This document shows positions 6,545 to 10,902 of a stretch of DNA of 10,902 bases, one piece after another; within the stretch, counting starts at the first letter, position 1, and every line of letters starts with the position of its first letter. Origin of the DNA: Acidovorax delafieldii (GTDB taxonomy: Bacteria > Pseudomonadota > Gammaproteobacteria > Burkholderiales > Burkholderiaceae_C). The stretch is taken from positions 4,136 through 15,037 of the forward strand of contig DCVY01000152.1 in the NCBI GenBank assembly GCA_002327945.1. Direction: 5' to 3'. The position numbers were made by a program, and so were the translations under genes. The notes beneath the pieces were generated by a model. That model searched no databases and had not been told where the DNA came from. It was given only the letters and a program-made list of their open reading frames with translations.

Positions 6545-6565
6545 TTGTGGCCTGCGCCGCCACAA
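6545..6565 (-). repeat. inverted repeat downstream of the DUF2214 gene
   Basis: TTGTGGC (6545-6551) and GCCACAA (6559-6565) form a perfect 7-bp stem with a 7-base loop, 27 bases beyond the DUF2214 stop codon on the minus strand. No T-run follows in that direction. It may protect or end the lysR-DUF2214 transcript, or be part of the same mosaic repeat as the hairpin at 6485-6514. Confidence 0.4.
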
Positions 6566-6592
6566 AGACTTTTGCCAAGCCACCCCGCAGAC

Positions 6593-7039
6593 CTACCAGC
6601 CGCGCGCCCAGAACACGGCAATCACCGCCACCACGGGCAGCACATGCGACTGCACCATGACCAGCCGGCGCACTCGCTCCACCTCGCGGGTCTCGGGCAG
6701 CGCGCCGGTGGCGCGCAGATGGCGGCGCCAGCGCCGCAATGACAGCGTAGTCCCAATGGACAGCAGCACCATCACCACGAACAGCATGACCTTCAGGTGA
6801 AGCAGAGGCTGCGATAAGTACCAGGACATGCCCTTGATGCCCCACACCACGCGCACCAGGCCCGTGAGCAGCAACACCAGCGCCGTCACGCCATAAATCA
6901 CGTCCAGGCGTACCAGCCGCTCGACCACGGCGGCGTTGAGCCATTCGGTGCGGCACAGCGCCGCCTGGCTCGACAGAAAGACCACCAAGGTCAGGATGGC
7001 CACCAGGTGCAGGCTGGCCAGGACGGCTTCGAGTGTCAT
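6593..7039 (-). CDS. DUF2214 family small integral membrane protein
   Basis: This encodes a 148-residue inner-membrane protein with about four hydrophobic helices, at roughly 3-24, 46-66, 78-98 and 127-145. Features that suggest DUF2214 are the conserved-looking RLDVIYGVTALVLLLTG segment (44-60), SQPLLHLKVMLF (76-87) and LRRWRRH (101-107). The biochemical function is unknown. Histidines at 11, 81 and 132 lie in or beside membrane helices, an arrangement that could hold a haem or metal, but that is only inference. ATG at 7039 is supported by AAGGA 7 bases upstream, and the longer frame to 7084 adds an unlikely N-terminus. It begins 54 bp after the LysR stop on the same strand and may share its transcript. 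It converges on DUF445. Confidence 0.78.
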   Translation of the reverse strand: MTLEAVLASLHLVAILTLVVFLSSQAALCRTEWLNAAVVERLVRLDVIYGVTALVLLLTGLVRVVWGIKGMSWYLSQPLLHLKVMLFVVMVLLSIGTTLSLRRWRRHLRATGALPETREVERVRRLVMVQSHVLPVVAVIAVFWARGW

Positions 7040-7093
7040 TGCAGATCCTTGTAAACCCCGGCACCCCGGCACGCCGCGCAACACCCACTTGGG

Positions 7094-8017
7094 TTACGCC
7101 GCCGTCCAGAAGCCGGGTTGGCTGTAATTGTGCTTGAGAAAATCAATCCACAGGCGCACCCGCAGCGGCATGTGCTTGCGCTGGGGGAACACCACGTAGA
7201 TGCCATTCGGCGGCGCGGCAAACTCCTCCAGCACCTCCACCAGGCGGCCGGCAGCAATTTCTGCTTCCACCTCCCAGGTGCTGCGCCAGGCCATGCCGTA
7301 GCCCGCTAGGCACCAGTCGTACAACACCTGGCCGTCCGTGCAATCCAGCGGGCCACCGGGCTTGAGGTGCACCACCTCGCTGCCACCGCCCGCGGCAGGC
7401 AAGCGAAATGCCCAGCCGCGCGTCTGCGAGGCCTCGCTCGACAGCGTAAGGCAGTCGTGCGCCGACAGCTCGCCCGGGTGGCGGGGCGTGCCGTGGCGCT
7501 GCAGGTATGCCGGCGTGGCCACGCACAGGCGGCGGTTGTCGGCAATGCGCACGCTCACCAGCGAGGAATCGGGCAGATCGCCCACGCGCACGGCGCAGTC
7601 AAAGCCCTCGCCCGCCAGGTCTGCCACGCGGTCGCTGAGGTTGAGTGAGATGGTCACATCCGGATGCGCCAGCCGAAAACGCGGCACCAGCGGCGCCACA
7701 TGGCGGCGGCCAAAACCGGCGGGCGCGGTGATGCGCAAATGGCCTGTGGCCTTGACGCCGCCTTCCGACACGCTGGCCTCGGCATTGGCCACATCCAACA
7801 ACAGGCGCTGGCAGTCTTCCAAAAACGCACTGCCTTCGTGCGTGAGGCTGATGCGCCGCGTGGTGCGCACCAGCAGCTTGACACCCAGATGTTCTTCCAG
7901 CGCATCCAACCGCCGCCCCATGATGGCGGGCGCCACGCCTTCTGCCTTGGCGGCGGCGGTGAGGCTGCCACGCGTGGCCACCGATACAAAGGATTCGAAG
8001 GCCTTGAGCTTGTCCAT
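7094..8017 (-). CDS. LysR family transcriptional regulator
   Basis: This encodes a 307-residue LysR-type regulator. The N-terminal winged helix-turn-helix occupies about residues 1-60, with GSLTAAAKAEGVAPAIMGRR as the DNA-reading helices and LGVKLLVRTTRRISLTHEG as the wing. The effector-binding domain runs from about 88 (ATGHLRITAP) to 295 and includes DCAVRVGDLPDSSLVSVRI, a segment typical of the large CrgA/DsdC-like subgroup common in Burkholderiales. The ligand cannot be predicted. ATG at 8017 gives the usual MDKLKAF start; an in-frame GTG lies two codons upstream and neither has a clear Shine-Dalgarno sequence. The gene diverges from glcB across 274 bp and precedes the DUF2214 gene, so glcB, DUF2214 and itself are its likeliest targets. 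Confidence 0.93.
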   Translation of the reverse strand: MDKLKAFESFVSVATRGSLTAAAKAEGVAPAIMGRRLDALEEHLGVKLLVRTTRRISLTHEGSAFLEDCQRLLLDVANAEASVSEGGVKATGHLRITAPAGFGRRHVAPLVPRFRLAHPDVTISLNLSDRVADLAGEGFDCAVRVGDLPDSSLVSVRIADNRRLCVATPAYLQRHGTPRHPGELSAHDCLTLSSEASQTRGWAFRLPAAGGGSEVVHLKPGGPLDCTDGQVLYDWCLAGYGMAWRSTWEVEAEIAAGRLVEVLEEFAAPPNGIYVVFPQRKHMPLRVRLWIDFLKHNYSQPGFWTAA

Positions 8018-8083
8018 GGGCACTGATTATGGGGACAAATACCCAGCGGTTCGCGGGGCGTCGGCATGCTAAAAAATGGGGTG

Positions 8084-8097
8084 CAAACTGCAATTTG
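8084..8097. promoter_or_regulatory. near-perfect 14-bp palindrome, candidate LysR operator
   Basis: CAAACTGCAATTTG is a 14-bp palindrome with one mismatched pair, 67 bases upstream of the LysR start and 195 bases upstream of glcB. Three further TGCAA words lie in the same intergenic region (8082-8086, 8156-8160, 8210-8214), the last within the palindromic stretch GCAATTGC (8205-8212). A LysR-type or other dimeric regulator could bind here. I could not place a clean T-N11-A LysR box, so the assignment is tentative. Confidence 0.35.
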
Positions 8098-8116
8098 TAG
8101 CCTATTTACCCACCTC

Positions 8117-8141
8117 GCTTGCTGCTTTAAGCAGCGCAAGC
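8117..8141. repeat. 25-base stem-loop in the lysR-glcB intergenic region
   Basis: GCTTGC (8117-8122) pairs with GCAAGC (8136-8141), and an inner TGCT/AGCA stem closes a small loop with a two-base bulge. It lies 150 bases upstream of glcB. It could be an operator, or a leader structure if glcB transcription starts upstream of it. No gene lies in 8018-8291. Confidence 0.4.
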
Positions 8142-8154
8142 ACCACAACCACTT

Positions 8155-8184
8155 TTGCAAAAAAGTCATTGGTTTAGAGATATT
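8155..8184 (+). promoter_or_regulatory. weak candidate promoter for glcB
   Basis: TTGCAA (8155-8160) and GATATT (8179-8184) are spaced by 18 bases, each matching 4 of 6 consensus positions. Transcription would begin near 8191, about 100 bases before the glcB ATG. The surrounding 8151-8225 stretch is the most AT-rich part of the intergenic region, which is consistent with a promoter, but the hexamers are weak and other placements are possible. Confidence 0.25.
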
Positions 8185-8291
8185 CGAAAGCTTTATGCCG
8201 CCAGGCAATTGCAATACAGTCTGTCCATGGTTCGCGCCAGCGGGCCCAGTTTTTGTATTTCCCTTCCATTTTCTACGTTAGGTATCGCACC

Positions 8292-10499
8292 ATGACTGCA
8301 CGCACCTCTGTTCACGGCCTGCAAGTGGCCACCTCCCTGTTCCGCTTTGTGGAAGACCAGGTCTTGCCCGGCACCGGCGTGCAGAGCAGCGACTTCTGGA
8401 AAGGCTTTGACGCCATCGTGGCCGACCTGGCCCCGCGCAACATCGCCCTGCTGGCCGAGCGTGACCGCCTGCAGACCGAGCTGGACACCTGGCACAAGGC
8501 CCATCCCGGCCCCATCACCGACATGGCGGCCTACCGCCAATTTCTGGAAACCATCGGCTACCTGGTGCCTCAGCCTGCCGACGTGCAGGCCACTACCACC
8601 AATGTGGACGACGAGCTGGCCATCCAGGCCGGCCCGCAGCTGGTGGTGCCCATTCTGAATGCCCGCTATGCGCTGAACGCCGCCAACGCCCGCTGGGGCA
8701 GCCTGTACGATGCCCTGTATGGCACCGACGTCATCCCAGAAGCCGACGGTGCCGAAAAGGGCAAGGGCTACAACCCCGTGCGCGGCGCCAAGGTGATCGA
8801 ATTCGCCCGCAACGTGCTCGACCAGAGCACCCCGCTGGCAACGGGCTCGCACAAGGACGCCACCGGCTACCGCGTGGAAGCCGGCCAGCTGGTGGTGGTG
8901 CTGAAAAATGGCAGCACCACGGGCCTCCAAAACCCCGCCCAGTTCACCGGCTACCAGGGCAACGCCGCCGCGCCCTCGTCGGTGCTGCTGCAGCACAACG
9001 GCCTGCACCTCGACATCCAGATCGACCGCGCCACGCCCATCGGCAAAACGGACGCCGCTGGCGTGAGCGACCTGGTGCTGGAAGCCGCCCTGTCCACCAT
9101 CCTCGACCTGGAAGACTCGGTGGCCGCCGTGGACGCCGAAGACAAGGTGCTGGGCTACAGCAACTGGCTGGGCATCCTGCAGGCCACGCTGACCGAGTCG
9201 TTTGACAAGGGCGGCAAGACCATGACCCGCGGCCTGAACCCCGACCGCGTGTACACGGCCGCCAGCGGCCAGGGCGAACTGCGCCTGCACGGCCGCTCGC
9301 TCATGTTCCTGCGCAATGTGGGCCACCTGATGACCAACCCGGCCATCTTGTGGACCGACGCCCAGGGCACCGTGCGCGAGATCCCCGAGGGCATCATGGA
9401 TGCGGTGGTGACCACCGCCATCGCACTTCACGACCTGCGGGGGCGTGGCAAAGATGGCATCCGCAACTCCCGCAAGGGCAGCGTCTACATCGTCAAGCCC
9501 AAGATGCATGGCCCCGCCGAGGTGGGCTTTGCCGCCGAGCTGTTCGGCCGTGTCGAAAAGCTCCTGGGCTTGCCCGACAGCACCGTCAAGCTGGGCATCA
9601 TGGACGAGGAGCGCCGCACCAGCATCAACCTCAAAGCCTGCATCGCCGCCGCCAGCAGCCGAGTGGCCTTTATCAACACGGGCTTCCTCGACCGCACGGG
9701 TGACGAAATTCACACCGCCATGCATGCGGGCCCCATGGTGCGCAAGGGCGACATGAAGAGCAGCGCCTGGATCCAGGCCTATGAAAAGAACAACGTGCTG
9801 GTGGGCCTGTCGTGCGGCCTGCGCGGCAAGGCACAGATCGGCAAGGGCATGTGGGCCATGCCCGACCTGATGGCCGAGATGCTCAGGCAGAAGATCGCCC
9901 ACCCCAAGGCTGGCGCCAACACCGCCTGGGTGCCCAGCCCCACGGGCGCCACCCTGCATGCGCTGCACTACCACCAGGTGTTGGTCAGTGATATCCAGAT
10001 CGAGATGGAAAAGATCGATGCCAACGCCGAGCGCGACAACCTGCTGACCGGCCTGCTCACCGTGCCTGTGAGCGCCAACCCGAATTGGTCGGATGCTGAG
10101 AAGCAGCAGGAGCTCGATAACAACGCCCAGGGCATTCTGGGCTACGTGGTGCGCTGGGTGGACCAGGGCGTGGGCTGCTCCAAGGTGCCCGACATCCATA
10201 ACGTGGGCCTGATGGAAGACCGCGCCACGCTGCGCATCAGCAGCCAGCACATGGCCAACTGGTTGCTGCATGGCGTGGTGACCGAGGCGCAGGTGCAGGA
10301 AACCTTCCGCCGCATGGCGACCGTCGTCGATCGGCAAAATGCCGGCGACCCGCTGTACAAGCCCATGGCAGGAAACTTCGACACCTCGCACGCCTACCGT
10401 GCCGCGGTGGAACTGGTGACCAAGGGCACTGAGCAGCCCAGCGGCTACACCGAACCCCTGCTGCACGCCTGGCGCCTGAAGCTCAAGGCGGCTGCATAA
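8292..10499 (+). CDS. glcB: Malate synthase G
   Basis: This encodes a 735-residue malate synthase of the single-chain G type, which condenses glyoxylate with acetyl-CoA to form malate and CoA. It lets cells use glycolate, glyoxylate and two-carbon sources. Catalytic residues line up with E. coli GlcB: Arg341 in FLRNVGHLM (Arg338), Glu439 in [10 protein letters not shown] (Glu427), Asp467 in [14 protein letters not shown] (Asp455), Cys629 in [12 protein letters not shown] (Cys617) and the catalytic base Asp643 in [12 protein letters not shown] (Asp631). The C-terminus [13 protein letters not shown] is typical. Relative to E. coli there are about nine extra residues between Arg341 and Glu439, consistent with loop variation. 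ATG at 8292 is chosen, giving [25 protein letters not shown] lies about 8 bases upstream, and the TTG at 8253 would add an atypical extension. It is monocistronic, with LysR diverging upstream and a terminator downstream. Confidence 0.97.
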   Translation: MTARTSVHGLQVATSLFRFVEDQVLPGTGVQSSDFWKGFDAIVADLAPRNIALLAERDRLQTELDTWHKAHPGPITDMAAYRQFLETIGYLVPQPADVQATTTNVDDELAIQAGPQLVVPILNARYALNAANARWGSLYDALYGTDVIPEADGAEKGKGYNPVRGAKVIEFARNVLDQSTPLATGSHKDATGYRVEAGQLVVVLKNGSTTGLQNPAQFTGYQGNAAAPSSVLLQHNGLHLDIQIDRATPIGKTDAAGVSDLVLEAALSTILDLEDSVAAVDAEDKVLGYSNWLGILQATLTESFDKGGKTMTRGLNPDRVYTAASGQGELRLHGRSLMFLRNVGHLMTNPAILWTDAQGTVREIPEGIMDAVVTTAIALHDLRGRGKDGIRNSRKGSVYIVKPKMHGPAEVGFAAELFGRVEKLLGLPDSTVKLGIMDEERRTSINLKACIAAASSRVAFINTGFLDRTGDEIHTAMHAGPMVRKGDMKSSAWIQAYEKNNVLVGLSCGLRGKAQIGKGMWAMPDLMAEMLRQKIAHPKAGANTAWVPSPTGATLHALHYHQVLVSDIQIEMEKIDANAERDNLLTGLLTVPVSANPNWSDAEKQQELDNNAQGILGYVVRWVDQGVGCSKVPDIHNVGLMEDRATLRISSQHMANWLLHGVVTEAQVQETFRRMATVVDRQNAGDPLYKPMAGNFDTSHAYRAAVELVTKGTEQPSGYTEPLLHAWRLKLKAAA

Positions 10500-10536
10500 G
10501 AGTGCGCGAAGTTTGCGCATGCAGCCGAGTGCTTTT

Positions 10537-10580
10537 GCTATTTATTTAATAGCTTCTGGCGCTTAATGGATAAGCGCTAG
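10537..10580. repeat. palindromic intergenic repeat after glcB
   Basis: Two adjacent hairpins are visible. GCTATT (10537-10542) pairs with AATAGC (10548-10553), and GCGCTTA (10559-10565) pairs with TAAGCGC (10571-10577) around a 5-base loop; AGCT at 10551-10554 and 10578-10582 (TAGCT) extends the second. The word order (GCTATT, AATAGC, then a GCGCTTxATGGATAAGCGCTAG block) closely resembles a dispersed intergenic repeat that I recall as abundant in Comamonadaceae. Multicopy status is recalled, not shown here. Confidence 0.6.
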
Positions 10581-10595
10581 CTGCATTCTAAAACT

Positions 10596-10619
10596 GGCAC
10601 CTTTCGGGGTGCCTTTTTT
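10596..10619 (+). terminator. glcB: rho-independent terminator of glcB
   Basis: GGCACC (10596-10601) and GGTGCC (10608-10613) form a perfect 6-bp GC-rich stem with a 6-base loop, followed directly by six T bases. It lies 97 bases after the glcB stop and ends the glcB transcript before the downstream cysteine-rich gene, which therefore needs its own promoter. Confidence 0.9.
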
Positions 10620-10679
10620 GTCTCCGTCACCATTACACTGGGCTTCTCACCTCCTGGCGAGTGCCTTGATTGCCTGCAT

Positions 10680-10902
10680 ATGCCACAGCCTTCCCTCGAT
10701 ACCAGCGTCTGCCCTGTGTGCGGGCAAGGCAACCGGTGCGCCGTGGCCGCCGGGCAAGCTGCCGAGACCTGCTGGTGCATGTCGGTGCAGTTTTCGGCCG
10801 CAGCCCTGACGGCAGTTCCAGACGCACTGCAGGGGCGCGCGTGCATCTGCCCGGCTTGCGCGGTCTGGGCCCCGCAAAGCGCAGACCTGAAGCCACCCGC
10901 CG
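10680..10902 (+). CDS. Cysteine-rich CWC family protein (partial, runs off the window)
   Basis: An open frame from ATG at 10680 runs to the window end without a stop, giving at least 74 residues. It has eight cysteines in the CWC-family pattern: CPVCGQGNRC (11-20), CWC (31-33) and ACICPAC (54-60). The arrangement implies a small zinc- or metal-binding protein, but the family has no established function. The cysteine pattern covers the whole core of the family, so only the tail should be missing. I see no good Shine-Dalgarno sequence before the ATG and no convincing promoter in the 60 bases after the glcB terminator, so the start is less certain than the frame. Confidence 0.8.
   Translation, partial: MPQPSLDTSVCPVCGQGNRCAVAAGQAAETCWCMSVQFSAAALTAVPDALQGRACICPACAVWAPQSADLKPPA

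Noticed and set aside
6362..6621. Short minus-strand frames across the DUF445-DUF2214 gap
   Set aside because: Their products are Pro/Thr/Arg-rich translations of the G-tract and inverted repeats. They look like the spurious hypothetical proteins such repeats generate.
8193..10520. A 775-codon open frame antisense to glcB
   Set aside because: It is a shadow frame of a high-GC gene. The translation is rich in His, Gly, Ala and Val with no domain, and the plus strand encodes a complete malate synthase G with all catalytic residues.
10577..10846. A minus-strand 89-codon frame overlapping the CWC gene and the glcB terminator
   Set aside because: It runs through the intrinsic terminator and is antisense to the CWC frame, which has a convincing eight-cysteine pattern.
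1..10902. CRISPR arrays, phage genes, insertion sequences, toxin-antitoxin pairs, tRNA or rRNA genes
   Set aside because: I looked for direct-repeat arrays, transposase or integrase motifs, small paired genes and tRNA-like cloverleaf ends, and found none I could support.

Overview
The window looks like ordinary chromosome from a high-GC betaproteobacterium, most likely Burkholderiales and Comamonadaceae-like (Acidovorax and relatives). The evidence is the GC-rich third codon positions, the paired twitching ATPases PilT and PilU, an intact GlcB-type malate synthase, and two intergenic sequences that resemble dispersed repeats I associate with that family (6436-6585 and 10537-10585). The genus is inference from pattern recognition and no database was searched. 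I see no phage, insertion sequence, CRISPR, tRNA or rRNA signature.

Layout. (1) 83-3013, minus strand: a pilus-retraction cluster transcribed pilT, then a cyclic-nucleotide-binding-domain protein without a DNA-binding domain, then pilU. (2) 3051-6403, plus strand: yggS (PLP homeostasis) diverges from pilT across 37 bp, followed by a class V aminotransferase of the alanine/serine-glyoxylate type and a DUF445 (YjiN-like) membrane protein. (3) 6404-6592: a structured gap between convergent genes, with a G-quadruplex motif, a GC hairpin and a perfect 10-bp inverted repeat. (4) 6593-8017, minus strand: a LysR regulator followed by a small DUF2214 membrane protein. (5) 8018-8291: a 274-bp divergent intergenic region with a palindrome and a hairpin. 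(6) 8292-10499, plus strand: glcB, malate synthase G, with all catalytic residues present, followed by a palindromic repeat and a clear rho-independent terminator. (7) 10680 to the window end: the start of a cysteine-rich CWC-family protein, cut off by the window.

How the genes relate. PilT and PilU are the retraction motors of type IV pili, and the protein encoded between them is a plausible cyclic-nucleotide input into twitching; this is the most interesting functional hypothesis here. GlcB consumes glyoxylate and the class V aminotransferase belongs to a family that often uses glyoxylate as amino acceptor, so the window may have a minor glyoxylate theme. The LysR gene diverging from glcB is the natural candidate for its regulator. 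I did not find a convincing novel defence, secretion or mobile system. The most unusual signals are the pilT-cNMP-pilU arrangement, the possible overlapping divergent promoters at pilT/yggS, and the intergenic structured elements.
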